Source: Brenneria populi (GTDB lineage Bacteria > Pseudomonadota > Gammaproteobacteria > Enterobacterales > Enterobacteriaceae). Taken from it: DNA of 64,000 nt. The translations under genes were made by a program, and so were the position numbers. The notes under the pieces were generated by a model. The model worked only from the letters and a program-made list of their open reading frames with translations, made no database searches and was not told the origin of the DNA. The stretch spans positions 62,001-126,000 of the forward strand of contig NZ_JAYWTM010000009.1 in assembly GCF_036016195.1 (NCBI RefSeq), written 5' to 3'. Below are positions 18,971 to 28,081 of the stretch, in pieces; position 1 is the first letter of the stretch, and every line of letters begins with the position of its first letter.

Positions 18971-20320
18971 ATGTTACCGTACGATAAAAAAGAAATATTA
19001 TCGGTGGCAATAAAGAAGTCCGTGAGACGGTTATTACCTTTTCTGGCGTTAATGTATATTCTCGCCTATCTCGATAGAGCGAATATCGGTTTTGCCAAAG
19101 AGACGTTTCAAATCGATACCGGATTAAGCACCGCGGCATACGCATTCGGCGCCGGTATATTCTTTATCGGTTATGCCATATTTGAAGTGCCGAGTAATAT
19201 TTATATGTTTAAATACGGCGCCCGTATTTGGCTTGCCCGTATTATGGTGACCTGGGGCGCGATTTCCGCGCTGATGATGTTCGCCGATTCGGAGCTGACC
19301 TTCTATGTCCTGCGCTTTCTGTTAGGCGCATGCGAAGCCGGCTTTATGCCGGGCGTGATGCTCTACCTGACGTTCTGGTTCCCCATTACGGTGCGGGCGA
19401 AGGTCGCCGGCTTCTTCTGGTTCGGACCGCCGTTGGCGTTTATTTTAGGCGGCCCCTTATCCGGCGGTTTATTGGCGATGCATGGCGCTTTCGGCCTGCA
19501 CGGCTGGCAAATCATGTTCCTGGTTACCGGTCTGCTCACCATTCTGGTGGGGATCTGGGCCTATTTTTATCTGGATGACCGCCCGTCCGATGAACGCTGC
19601 GCTTGGCTGACGCCGCAGGAGCGCGCGGTGTTGTGCGAAACGATGGCCGCGGAAGAGCGTGAAAAGGTGAGCCACGGTCCGAAAGGCATTTTGCAGGCGC
19701 TGCTTGACCCGAAAGTGATCTTCCTGTGTCTGATCGCCTTTACGATTCAGGTCGGCTCGTACGGCATCGCCTTCTTCCTGCCGACCCAGGTCGCCCACAT
19801 TATGGGGACGAAAGTCGGGTTCTGGGTCGGCGTGGTTACCGGGATTCCCTGGCTATGCGCGCTGCTGGCGGCCTACTACATTCCTCATTTATCGACGATT
19901 ATCCGCGAACGGCGCTGGGTGGCTTCATTGACGCTGGCGGCCGGCGCGGCCGGGGTCGCGGGGTCGGGCCTGCTGGCCGGCACGCCGATGGTCGCCTTTA
20001 TCGCGCTATGTATCGGCTGCGCCGGTTTGCTGGCCGTTCAGCCCATCTTCTGGACCTTCCCCACCGGCTACCTGGGGGGCGCGGCGGCGGCGTCGGGCAT
20101 CGCTTTGATTAACTCGCTGGCGAATCTGGGCGGCTTTGTCGCGCCGAACATTCGCGTCTGGGCCGAATCCGCGTTCAATAGCGACGTCGCCGGCCTCTAT
20201 CTGCTGGGCGGCATCGCCTTTGTCGGGGCGTTGATGATCCTGGCGGTGTACCGTCTGGGAATCGGCAAACAGGAAGAGCGCGACGATAAAGTGGCATTAA
20301 GCCGTACGCAAAAGGCGTGA
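18971..20320 (+). CDS. MFS sugar-acid transporter (anion:cation symporter family, RhmT-like)
   Basis: This 449-residue, 12-TM major facilitator protein resembles the rhamnonate carrier RhmT more than LgoT. The N-terminal region has MYILAYLDRANIGFAKETFQIDTGLS, the central part has AGFMPGVMLYLTFWFP, and TM7 begins AFTIQVGSYGIAFFLPTQV. It follows the enolase-family dehydratase by 89 bases on the same strand and ends at a clear terminator, so the two probably form an operon. The inferred cargo is the acid sugar used by that dehydratase, and perhaps L-galactonate for the divergent lgo genes. No lgoT is seen in the window. Confidence 0.87.
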   Translation: MLPYDKKEILSVAIKKSVRRLLPFLALMYILAYLDRANIGFAKETFQIDTGLSTAAYAFGAGIFFIGYAIFEVPSNIYMFKYGARIWLARIMVTWGAISALMMFADSELTFYVLRFLLGACEAGFMPGVMLYLTFWFPITVRAKVAGFFWFGPPLAFILGGPLSGGLLAMHGAFGLHGWQIMFLVTGLLTILVGIWAYFYLDDRPSDERCAWLTPQERAVLCETMAAEEREKVSHGPKGILQALLDPKVIFLCLIAFTIQVGSYGIAFFLPTQVAHIMGTKVGFWVGVVTGIPWLCALLAAYYIPHLSTIIRERRWVASLTLAAGAAGVAGSGLLAGTPMVAFIALCIGCAGLLAVQPIFWTFPTGYLGGAAAASGIALINSLANLGGFVAPNIRVWAESAFNSDVAGLYLLGGIAFVGALMILAVYRLGIGKQEERDDKVALSRTQKA

Positions 20321-20366
20321 TGGCCTGATAGCCACACCAATAATATTTATTGCACCAATACCGGGG

Positions 20367-20400
20367 AAAGCACCTCAGCCGATGGCGAGGTGCTTTTTTT
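20367..20400 (+). terminator. Terminator after the MFS transporter gene
   Basis: AAAGCACCTC (20367-20376) pairs with GAGGTGCTTT (20387-20396), with an inner GCC/GGC pair, and is followed by a T run. Confidence 0.88.
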
Positions 20401-20570
20401 GACGCTGCCGCCGGGGATTGACGGCGCCTGTCGTACCCTAAATAACGCCGATCTGTGTATATTCGTTTTGATATGTTGCATGTAGCCTTGTTATCCATGC
20501 GGGTCTTTATCCGGAGGCGATCGCCGGCGGCGCGGCGACGATCTTTCCGTGGTTTAATAAGGGAATCATC

Positions 20571-21482
20571 ATGGTGGTAAAAGATAGGCTGCTTGCTCTT
20601 TGCGTTGTGATTTTGTGGGGCGTGAATTTCGTGGCGATTAAGGTCGGTCTGCAAGGTATGCCGCCTTTCCTGCTCGCCGGGCTGCGTTTCTCTCTGGTGG
20701 CGCTGCCGGCCGTTTTCCTGGTGCCGGCTCCCCGCATCCCTTTACGCTGGCTGCTGGCCTACGGCATGACCATCAGTTTCGGCCAGTTCGCCTTTCTGTT
20801 CTGCGCCATCAAGTTGGGCATGCCCGCCGGCATCGCTTCGCTGGTGCTGCAGGCGCAGGCGTTTTTTACGCTGCTGATCGGCGCGGCGCTGCTGGCGGAA
20901 AAACTTCGCTGGAACCATATCCTCGGCATGCTGGTGGCCGCGGCGGGGATAGCGGTGTTGGCCGTAGGGCGCACGGACACGCAGACCGCCGCCGGCATGA
21001 CGCTGACCACGCTGTTGCTTACGCTGGCCGGGGCGCTGTCGTGGGCGTTCGGCAACATCAGCAACAAGGTGATCATGAGCCAAAGCGGCGGCGTAAAGAT
21101 TATGTCGCTGGTGGTGTGGAGCGCGCTGGTTCCCATCGCGCCGTTTTTCGCCTGTTCGTGGCTGTTCGAAGGCGAAGCGCGAATTGTTTCCAGCCTGGCG
21201 AATATTCAGCTCTCTACCTGTCTGTCGCTGCTTTATCTGGCTTTTGCCGCGACCATTGTCGGCTACGGCATTTGGGGCGATCTGCTGGCGCGTTACGAAA
21301 CCTGGCGTGTGGCGCCGCTCTCGCTGCTGGTGCCGGTGGTCGGGTTAATCAGCGCCGCGCTGTTTCTCGACGAATCCCTTTCGCTATTGCAGATAGCGGG
21401 CACCCTGCTGATTATGCTTGGGCTGTTAATCAATATGTTTGGCGCTCGCCTGCGGGCATTGCGCCTGGCGCGGCAGGCCTAG
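20571..21482 (+). CDS. eamA: Cysteine/O-acetylserine exporter EamA
   Basis: The 303-residue, ten-TM drug/metabolite-transporter protein carries two EamA repeats. It matches E. coli EamA (YdeD) along its length: WGVNFVAIKVGLQGMPPFLLAGLRF at the N terminus and WGDLLARYETWRVAPLSLLVPVVGL near the end. In E. coli the protein exports cysteine and O-acetylserine. Only ggt follows on the strand, 224 bases later. A link with Ggt through cysteine and glutathione turnover is possible but not proven. Confidence 0.88.
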   Translation: MVVKDRLLALCVVILWGVNFVAIKVGLQGMPPFLLAGLRFSLVALPAVFLVPAPRIPLRWLLAYGMTISFGQFAFLFCAIKLGMPAGIASLVLQAQAFFTLLIGAALLAEKLRWNHILGMLVAAAGIAVLAVGRTDTQTAAGMTLTTLLLTLAGALSWAFGNISNKVIMSQSGGVKIMSLVVWSALVPIAPFFACSWLFEGEARIVSSLANIQLSTCLSLLYLAFAATIVGYGIWGDLLARYETWRVAPLSLLVPVVGLISAALFLDESLSLLQIAGTLLIMLGLLINMFGARLRALRLARQA

Positions 21483-21706
21483 CGTCGCCGTCTGGGGCGG
21501 TTTAGCCGCGCTTCTGCCCTGCAACGGGGCGCTTTTACCGTGCGGCCCGATAGAAACGCCCTCTTTTTTTGCTATTCCCCGTTTATTTTCTACGCTTTTA
21601 CGATTACCCGCGCGGCCCGGCGCGCATGTCTCGTCGGCGTATTTGTGGCGTGAACTTTGCAACGGCACAGCCACGCTTGGCAAATAAAATCAAAAGGGTT
21701 ACGGAA

Positions 21707-23476
21707 ATGATGATAACAAAAGGAAAATGGCTCGCGTCTTTGACCGCGGCGGCGTTACTGGTCGGCGCCGCCGCGCAGGCCGCCTCCGCCCCGGCGGTGG
21801 AGGCGCGCAACGGTATGGTGGTCAGTTCGCAATATCTGGCTTCGCAGATCGGGGTCGATATCATGAAAATGGGCGGCAACGCCATCGATGCCGCGGTCGC
21901 CGTCGGGTATGCCCAGGCGGTGGTTAACCCCTGCTGCGGCAATATCGGCGGCGGCGGATTTATGACTATCCATCTGGCGGACGGTACCGACACCTTTATC
22001 AACTTTCGCGAAACCGCGCCCGCCGCCGCCAGCGCCGGTATGTATCTTGACGCGCAAGGCAACGTGAAAAAAGGCGCCAGCCTGTACGGCTATCTGGCCG
22101 CCGGCGTGCCCGGCACGGTGCTGGGACTGGATACGGCGCAGAAAAAGTACGGCAAGCTGAGCCGCGAACAGGTGATGGCGCCCGCTATCAAGCTGGCGCG
22201 TTACGGCTTTGAGCTCACCCGGGCGGATACCGATATTCTGGATACCACCGTCAAGCGTTTCAAGGAGGATCCTGAGGCGGCCCGCATCTTCCTGCGTGCG
22301 GACGGCAGCCCGCTGCAGCCCGGCGACAGGCTGGTGCAGCGCGATTTGGCGCAGACCCTGCAGGCGATTGCCGATAACGGCCCGGACGCTTTCTATAAGG
22401 GCCGGATTCCGCAGGCGGTGGAGCAGGCGGCGAAACAGGGCGGCGGCATTTTAACGGCCGCCGATTTTGCCGATTATCGCGTTACCGAAACGGCGCCCGT
22501 CACCTGTGATTATCGCGGCTATAAATTCGTTTCCTCGCCGCCGCCCAGCTCCGGCGGGGTAACCCTGTGCGAAATTTTGAATATCGTCGAAGGCTACGAT
22601 ATCAAAGCGATGGGCTTCAACTCCGCGGCCTCCGTGCATGTGCTGACGGAAGCGATGCGGCATGCCTATATGGATCGCAACACCTATCTCGGCGATCCGG
22701 AGTTCGTTCATAACCCATTGAATCGACTGCTTAGTAAAGACTACGCCGCCGAAATCCGCAGTCAAATCGCGCCGCAAAACGCCACGCCGTCGCAGCAGGT
22801 GCAGCCAGGGTTCGGTCCGCATGAGAAGCCGGAAACCACCCACTACTCGATTATCGATAAGCAGGGCAACGCCGTTTCCACCACCTATACGGTGAATGGC
22901 CGCTTCGGCGCGGTGGTGATTGCGCCGGGCACCGGCTTTTTCCTCAATGATGAAATGGATGACTTCACCGCCAAAGTGGGGGAGAAAAACCTGTACGGAC
23001 TGGTGCAGGGCGAACGTAACGCCATCGCCCCCGGCAAGCGTCCGCTCTCATCCATGAGCCCGTCGCTGGTGACCAAGGACGGAAAAGTCTTTATGGTGCT
23101 GGGCTCGCCGGGCGGCTCGCGCATTATCACCATCACGCTGCAAACGGCGCTGAACGTCATCGATCACGGCATGGCGCCGCAGGAAGCGGTGGATGCGCCG
23201 CGCATCCATCATCAGTGGCTGCCGGACGAGGTTTACTACGAACAGCGCGGGCTGTCGGCGGATACCCTGGCGTTGCTGAAACAGCGCGGCTATAAGATGG
23301 TCGAACAGACGCCCTGGGGGGCGGCGGAGCTGATTATGGTCGGCTTGCCCGGCGCCGCCGGCGTGGCGGCCGCCAGCTCCGGCAACGACTCCGCCGTATC
23401 CGGTAAAGTGCGCGAAGGCTACCTGTACGGCGCCAACGACATCCGTCGTCCGGCGGGCGCCGCTATCGGTTATTGA
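21707..23476 (+). CDS. ggt: Gamma-glutamyltransferase (periplasmic)
   Basis: Ggt hydrolyses and transfers the gamma-glutamyl group of glutathione in the periplasm. From the ATG at 21707 the proenzyme has 589 residues; the open frame extends upstream to 21569, but the leader only appears after MMITKGKWLASLTAAALLVG with cleavage near QAASA. Autocleavage is expected before Thr377 (KPETTHYS), which becomes the nucleophile. Substrate-site Arg101 (FRETAP), GNIGGGGFM and the PLSSMSPSLV/GSPGGSRI loops are present. It is probably monocistronic. Confidence 0.96.
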   Translation: MMITKGKWLASLTAAALLVGAAAQAASAPAVEARNGMVVSSQYLASQIGVDIMKMGGNAIDAAVAVGYAQAVVNPCCGNIGGGGFMTIHLADGTDTFINFRETAPAAASAGMYLDAQGNVKKGASLYGYLAAGVPGTVLGLDTAQKKYGKLSREQVMAPAIKLARYGFELTRADTDILDTTVKRFKEDPEAARIFLRADGSPLQPGDRLVQRDLAQTLQAIADNGPDAFYKGRIPQAVEQAAKQGGGILTAADFADYRVTETAPVTCDYRGYKFVSSPPPSSGGVTLCEILNIVEGYDIKAMGFNSAASVHVLTEAMRHAYMDRNTYLGDPEFVHNPLNRLLSKDYAAEIRSQIAPQNATPSQQVQPGFGPHEKPETTHYSIIDKQGNAVSTTYTVNGRFGAVVIAPGTGFFLNDEMDDFTAKVGEKNLYGLVQGERNAIAPGKRPLSSMSPSLVTKDGKVFMVLGSPGGSRIITITLQTALNVIDHGMAPQEAVDAPRIHHQWLPDEVYYEQRGLSADTLALLKQRGYKMVEQTPWGAAELIMVGLPGAAGVAAASSGNDSAVSGKVREGYLYGANDIRRPAGAAIGY

Positions 23477-23492
23477 TGCGGGAGTGAAAATG

Positions 23493-23531
23493 AGCGCTCC
23501 CCGGCAACGCCGCCCGGCGCTGGGGAGCGCT
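23493..23531 (-). terminator. Hairpin between ggt and the LysR remnant
   Basis: AGCGCTCCCC (23493-23502) pairs perfectly with GGGGAGCGCT (23522-23531). On the minus strand it is followed by ATTTTC, on the plus strand by no T tract. It may serve the convergent ends of ggt and the remnant regulator. Confidence 0.5.
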
Positions 23532-23543
23532 ATCAGTTACCGG

Positions 23544-23789
23544 TTACGCCTGTGAGTGATGGCTGAATTCCCGCACGATAAAATCGACAAAAGAGCGCAG
23601 ACGCGGCGACAGATGGCGATCGCCATGAAACAGCAGGTGCATCGGGCGTGAAGGCGTTTCATCGCCCGGCAATATGCGCACCAGATCCCCCCGCGCCAGC
23701 CCGGCCCGTTTCCCGATGGATAAAGATTTACAATCGGCGTCAATGCTCGGTCGGCTATCGAGTTGCACCGTAATCGATCGCCGACGCAC
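23544..23789 (-). pseudogene. C-terminal remnant of a LysR-family regulator
   Basis: The frame ends with LARGDLVRILPGDE followed by RPMHLLFHGDRHLSPRLRSF and VDFIVREF, the standard tail of LysR effector domains. Everything upstream (DNA-binding helix-turn-helix and most of the effector domain) is missing; homology fades above about 23725 and no frame restores it. The RpiR gene begins 149 bases away, so the deletion may have joined them. The fragment is non-functional. Confidence 0.7.
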
Positions 23790-23937
23790 GATCTTTGCGC
23801 TTTTCCCTTACCTTATTCTCCCTCTCTCCCTGCAAAATGGCCCTTTTCGCCGCGGATAAAAACTGGCACGCCCCCTGCATTGTTATTTTCATAACATTAT
23901 TTTTGTCAGTGACAGAAAAATAACATCGGGGCGGAAA

Positions 23938-24804
23938 ATGGCGGAAAAAACGCAATTAGTCGCAAAAATCGAAGCAACTTTTAGCCGGCAAACCCCAAGC
24001 GGCAAGCGTATCGCCGCCTGGCTGCTTACGCATACCGATCAGATTCCGTTTGAGACCGCGGATAGCATCGCCAAGGCGACGGGAACCAGCGGCATTACCG
24101 TCGGCCGTTATTTACGCAAGCTGGGCTTCCGCAATCTGGAAGATGCCAAAAGCTGCCTGCGCTCCGCGCCGGATATTCCCTACCAGCCCTGGGGCGTGAC
24201 CGACCGTCTGGATTCATGGCAACAACAGCGCGCGTTGCCGGAGCGTCTTTCCCAGTCGCTGCAGCTTGAGCTGGATGCCATCGCCAAGGTTTATCAGCTG
24301 GCCCGCAGCGACGCCTTCGCGCGCGTGAGCCAACAGCTTGCGGAGGCGGAGGCGGTGTTTGTGCTGGGGATTCAATCCACGCGCGGCATCGCCAACGCGT
24401 TTTTTAGCCACCTGGAGTATCTGCGCCCGCGCGTCAGCTATGTCGACGGGCTATCCGGCACCTGGGTGGAATCGCTCAACTCGGAGTTTGCCCGTCCCTA
24501 TCTGGTGGTGACCGATACCCGCGCCTACTCCGCGGTGGCCCGCCAGTACTGCCGCGCCGCCAGCGAACGCAACCTGCCGCTGGCGCTGGTGACGGATATT
24601 TGGTGTCCGTGGGCGCGCGATTATCCGATGGATCTATTACAGGTTCACACCGATACCGGCCATTTCTGGGACTCGCTGGCGCCGCTGAGCTGTCTGTTCA
24701 ATCTGCTGCTTTCGGCCGTGGTGGAGCATCTTGGCGAACGCCTGGCGGATCGTCTGGCGCTGAACCGCCGGCTGCAGCAGGAGTTCGGACAATTTGAACG
24801 TTAA
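23938..24804 (+). CDS. RpiR/MurR-family transcriptional regulator
   Basis: The 288-residue product has an N-terminal RpiR helix-turn-helix (about residues 1-80: TPSGKRIAAWLL, FETADSIAKATGTSGITVGRYLRKLGF) and a C-terminal SIS phosphosugar-like domain (about residues 115-250: AEAVFVLGIQSTRGIANAF; YLVVTDTRAYSAVA). It lies 15 bases before ddpX on the same strand. It is therefore probably co-transcribed with and controls the D-Ala-D-Ala operon. Whether its SIS domain senses a muramyl sugar or a dipeptide cannot be seen. In E. coli the ddp operon has no linked RpiR gene as I recall, so this control is a local difference. Confidence 0.88.
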   Translation: MAEKTQLVAKIEATFSRQTPSGKRIAAWLLTHTDQIPFETADSIAKATGTSGITVGRYLRKLGFRNLEDAKSCLRSAPDIPYQPWGVTDRLDSWQQQRALPERLSQSLQLELDAIAKVYQLARSDAFARVSQQLAEAEAVFVLGIQSTRGIANAFFSHLEYLRPRVSYVDGLSGTWVESLNSEFARPYLVVTDTRAYSAVARQYCRAASERNLPLALVTDIWCPWARDYPMDLLQVHTDTGHFWDSLAPLSCLFNLLLSAVVEHLGERLADRLALNRRLQQEFGQFER

Positions 24805-24819
24805 ACAAGGTCTGTTTAT

Positions 24820-25407
24820 ATGATTCAAGATATTGAATTAGTTGATATTTGTTCTTCAATGCCGCAGGTGGGCATCGATATGAAATACGCAACGACGGAT
24901 AATATTACCGGCCAGACCATTTACGGAGAAAACCGCTGTTTACTCCATCCCGACGCCGCCGACGCGCTGAAGCGCTGCGTGGAAATCTCCGCGCTGGCGG
25001 ATGTCACGCTGCTGATTTACGACGCTTATCGTCCGCAGAAAGCGCAGGAGTATCTGTGGCTGGCCTGCCCGGACCCGCGCTATGTGATGGAGGTTTCGCT
25101 GGGTTCCAACCACAGCCGCGGCACCGCGGTTGACGTCACCCTGATCGACGCCGACGGCCGGATTATGGATATGGGCACCGGCTTTGATGAGATGAATGAA
25201 CGCTCTCACCCCTATCACCCCGACGTACCGCCTGCGGCGCAGCGTAATCGCCTATTGCTGAACGCCATTATGTTTGCCGGCGGCTTTGTCGGCATCAGCA
25301 GCGAGTGGTGGCATTTTGAACTGCCCAACTCCACGCGCTACCCGCTGTTAAGCGACCGTTTTAGCTGTATCGCGCCGCAAAAGACAACGATATCCAACAC
25401 ACTTTGA
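24820..25407 (+). CDS. ddpX: D-alanyl-D-alanine dipeptidase DdpX (VanX family)
   Basis: DdpX is a zinc dipeptidase that splits D-Ala-D-Ala so it can be used for energy and nitrogen. The 195 residues are collinear with E. coli DdpX. Zinc ligands His98, Asp105 (SNHSRGTAVDVT) and His165, catalytic Glu162 (SEWWHFEL) and Arg71 (DAYRPQ) are all present. No signal peptide, so it acts in the cytoplasm on imported dipeptide. It is first in ddpXABCDF, 16 bases before ddpA. Confidence 0.96.
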   Translation: MIQDIELVDICSSMPQVGIDMKYATTDNITGQTIYGENRCLLHPDAADALKRCVEISALADVTLLIYDAYRPQKAQEYLWLACPDPRYVMEVSLGSNHSRGTAVDVTLIDADGRIMDMGTGFDEMNERSHPYHPDVPPAAQRNRLLLNAIMFAGGFVGISSEWWHFELPNSTRYPLLSDRFSCIAPQKTTISNTL

Positions 25408-25423
25408 AGCCAGGAGCACTGCC

Positions 25424-26989
25424 ATGAAGATGACTCACACTGCTGTTTCGCTGTTTCGGCCGGCGCTGATCGCCGTCGCCATCGCCATGAGTACGACGCC
25501 GGCTCTGGCGGCGGTGCCGAAGGATATGCTGGTGATTGGCAAGGCCGCCGATCCGCAAACCCTCGATCCGGCGGTCACCATTGATAATAACGACTGGACG
25601 GTCACCTATCCGGCCTATCAGCGCCTGGTGCAGTATAAAACCGCGGCGGGAAAAGGCTCCACCGAGGTGGAGGGCGATTTGGCCGAGGGGTGGCAAACCT
25701 CCGACGACCAGAGAGTCTGGACCTTTAAGCTGAAGGGCGGCGCCAGGTTCGCCGACGGCGCGCCGGTTACCGCCGACGCGGTGAAATTCTCGTTCGAGCG
25801 TTTGCTGAGAATCGGACAGGGGCCGTCGGAAGCCTATCCGAAAGATTTAAAGGTCGAGATCGTCGATCCGCTGACGGTGCGTTTTACGCTGAGCACCCCT
25901 TTCGCCCCCTTTCTCTACACGCTGGCCAACGACGGCGCCGCGATTATTAATCCGGCGGTGATGAAAGAGCACGCCGCCGATGACGCCAAGGGCTGGCTGG
26001 CCGGAAATACGGCGGGTTCCGGGCCTTACATGCTGCAGCGCTGGCAGAAAGGGCAGCAGCTGGTTCTGGTTCCCAATCCGCATTACGCCGGCGCCAAACC
26101 CGCCTTTAAGCGCGTCTCCATCAAGATTATCGGCGAGAGCGCGTCCCGCCGCCTCCAGCTTGCCTGCGGCGATATTGATATCGCCGAGTCGCTGCCCGTC
26201 GATCAGATGGCGGCGCTGAAAAAGGAGGGGAAAGTGGCCGTTGACGAATACCCCTCGCTGCGCGTGACCTATCTCTATCTGAATAACGGCAAGGCGCCGT
26301 TAAACCAGGTCGATTTGCGGCGCGCCATCTCCTGGTCGACCGACTATCAGGGCATGGTGAACGGCATCCTCGGCGGCAACGGCAAACAGATGCGCGGCCC
26401 GATTCCCGACGGGCTGTGGGGCTACGATGCGCAGGCCATGCAGTACGGACTCGATGCGGAAAAAGCGCGCGCCGCCTATGACAAAGTGGCGGATAAGCCC
26501 GCCGGCCTGACGTTCCTCTATTCAGACAGCGACCCCAACTGGGAGCCGATCGCCATCTCCACGCAGGCGAGCCTCAAGACTCTGGGGATTAACGTCAAGC
26601 TGGAAAAGCTGGCTAACGCCACCATGCGCGATCGCGTCGGAAAAGGGGATTACGATATCGCCATCGGCAACTGGAGCCCCGACTTCGCCGATCCCTACAT
26701 GTTTATGAACTACTGGTTCGAGTCCGATAAGAAGGGCCTGCCGGGCAACCGCGCCTTCTACGACAACAAAACCGTCGACGAGCTGTTGAAGAAAGCCGTG
26801 GCGACCGCGGATCAGGCGCAACGCGCCAAAGATTATCAGGCGGCGCAGAAGATCGTTATCGACGAGGCCGCCTACGTCTATCTGTTCCAGAAGAATTATC
26901 AGGTGGCGATGAACAAAGCGGTAAAAGGCTTTGTTTACAACCCGATGCTGGAACAGGTGTTTAACGTGGCGGCGATGAGCAAAGAGTAA
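25424..26989 (+). CDS. ddpA: D-Ala-D-Ala ABC transporter, periplasmic binding protein DdpA
   Basis: This 521-residue family-5 solute-binding protein has a signal peptide ending TTPALAA (about residue 29). It shows the SBP_bac_5 pattern: ADPQTLDPAVTIDNNDW at the N terminus, then LAEGWQTSDDQRVWTFKLKGGARFADG, and a C-terminal ending MLEQVFNVAAM. It captures the dipeptide for DdpBCDF. The order and lengths match the E. coli ddp operon. Confidence 0.93.
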   Translation: MKMTHTAVSLFRPALIAVAIAMSTTPALAAVPKDMLVIGKAADPQTLDPAVTIDNNDWTVTYPAYQRLVQYKTAAGKGSTEVEGDLAEGWQTSDDQRVWTFKLKGGARFADGAPVTADAVKFSFERLLRIGQGPSEAYPKDLKVEIVDPLTVRFTLSTPFAPFLYTLANDGAAIINPAVMKEHAADDAKGWLAGNTAGSGPYMLQRWQKGQQLVLVPNPHYAGAKPAFKRVSIKIIGESASRRLQLACGDIDIAESLPVDQMAALKKEGKVAVDEYPSLRVTYLYLNNGKAPLNQVDLRRAISWSTDYQGMVNGILGGNGKQMRGPIPDGLWGYDAQAMQYGLDAEKARAAYDKVADKPAGLTFLYSDSDPNWEPIAISTQASLKTLGINVKLEKLANATMRDRVGKGDYDIAIGNWSPDFADPYMFMNYWFESDKKGLPGNRAFYDNKTVDELLKKAVATADQAQRAKDYQAAQKIVIDEAAYVYLFQKNYQVAMNKAVKGFVYNPMLEQVFNVAAMSKE

Positions 26990-27058
26990 ATAAGAAGATA
27001 AGCCGTGCTTTTTTTCAGGGCCGCGGCCGGCCCTGTTCTTTGACTGGGGGCTTTAAAC

Positions 27059-28081
27059 ATGACCTTCTGGAGCATTTTACGCCAGCGCTGTTGGGGGCTA
27101 GTTCTGGTGGTGGCGGGGGTGTGCGTCATCACCTTTATTATTTCCCATCTGATCCCCGGCGATCCGGCCCGTCTGCTGGCGGGCGATCGCGCCAGCGACG
27201 AGATGGTGCGGCATATTCGCCAGCAGCTGGGGTTGGATCTGCCGCTGTATGCGCAGTTCGTCCGTTATGTCGGCGAGTTGCTGCACGGGGATCTGGGCAC
27301 TTCCATCCGCACCGGGCGCCCGGTGCTCGACGACCTGCGCGCCTTCTTTCCCGCCACGCTGGAGCTGGCCTTTTTCGCTCTGCTGCTGGCGCTGGCGCTG
27401 GGGGCGCCGCTTGGCGTGCTTTCCGCGGTGTACCGCAATCGCTGGCTCGATCATCTGGTGCGCTTACTGGCGCTCACCGGTATCTCGACCCCCGCATTCT
27501 GGCTGGGATTGGGGGCGATCGTGCTGTTCTACGGGCAGCTAAATCTGCTGCCGGGCGGCGGTCGTCTGGATGACTGGCTCGATCCGCCGGCGCGTGTCAC
27601 CGGATTTTATACCCTCGACGCGCTATTGGCGGGAGACGCGGAGGCGTTTTTCAATAGTCTGCTGCATCTGATTTTGCCTGCGCTGACGCTGGCCTTTGTG
27701 CATCTGGGCATCGTGGCGCGGCAAATTCGCTCCGCCATGCTGGAGCAGCTGAGCGAAGATTATATTCGCACCGCGCGCGCCAGCGGATTGCCTGCGTGGC
27801 GCGTCATTCTTTGCTATGCGCTGCCTAACGCGCTGATCCCCTCGGTCACCGTGCTGGGGCTGGCCTTGGGCGATTTGCTGTATGGCGCGGTGCTGACCGA
27901 AACCGTCTTTTCCTGGCCGGGCATGGGCGCCTATGTGGTCTCTTCGATCCAGGCGCTCGATTTCCCCGCGGTAATGGGCTTTGCGGTGGTAGTTTCGCTG
28001 GCGTATGTGGTCGTTAACCTGGCGGTGGATCTTCTCTATTTGTTGATCGATCCCCGCATCGCGCGCGGAGGGGCCGAATGA
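27059..28081 (+). CDS. ddpB: D-Ala-D-Ala ABC transporter permease DdpB
   Basis: The 340-residue inner-membrane permease is of DppB/OppB type: an N-terminal TM, LIPGDPARLLAGDRASDE, and five further TM segments. The ATPase-contact EAA loop is LSEDYIRTARASGLPAWRVI. Its stop overlaps the ddpC start by 4 bases, so translation is coupled. Confidence 0.93.
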   Translation: MTFWSILRQRCWGLVLVVAGVCVITFIISHLIPGDPARLLAGDRASDEMVRHIRQQLGLDLPLYAQFVRYVGELLHGDLGTSIRTGRPVLDDLRAFFPATLELAFFALLLALALGAPLGVLSAVYRNRWLDHLVRLLALTGISTPAFWLGLGAIVLFYGQLNLLPGGGRLDDWLDPPARVTGFYTLDALLAGDAEAFFNSLLHLILPALTLAFVHLGIVARQIRSAMLEQLSEDYIRTARASGLPAWRVILCYALPNALIPSVTVLGLALGDLLYGAVLTETVFSWPGMGAYVVSSIQALDFPAVMGFAVVVSLAYVVVNLAVDLLYLLIDPRIARGGAE

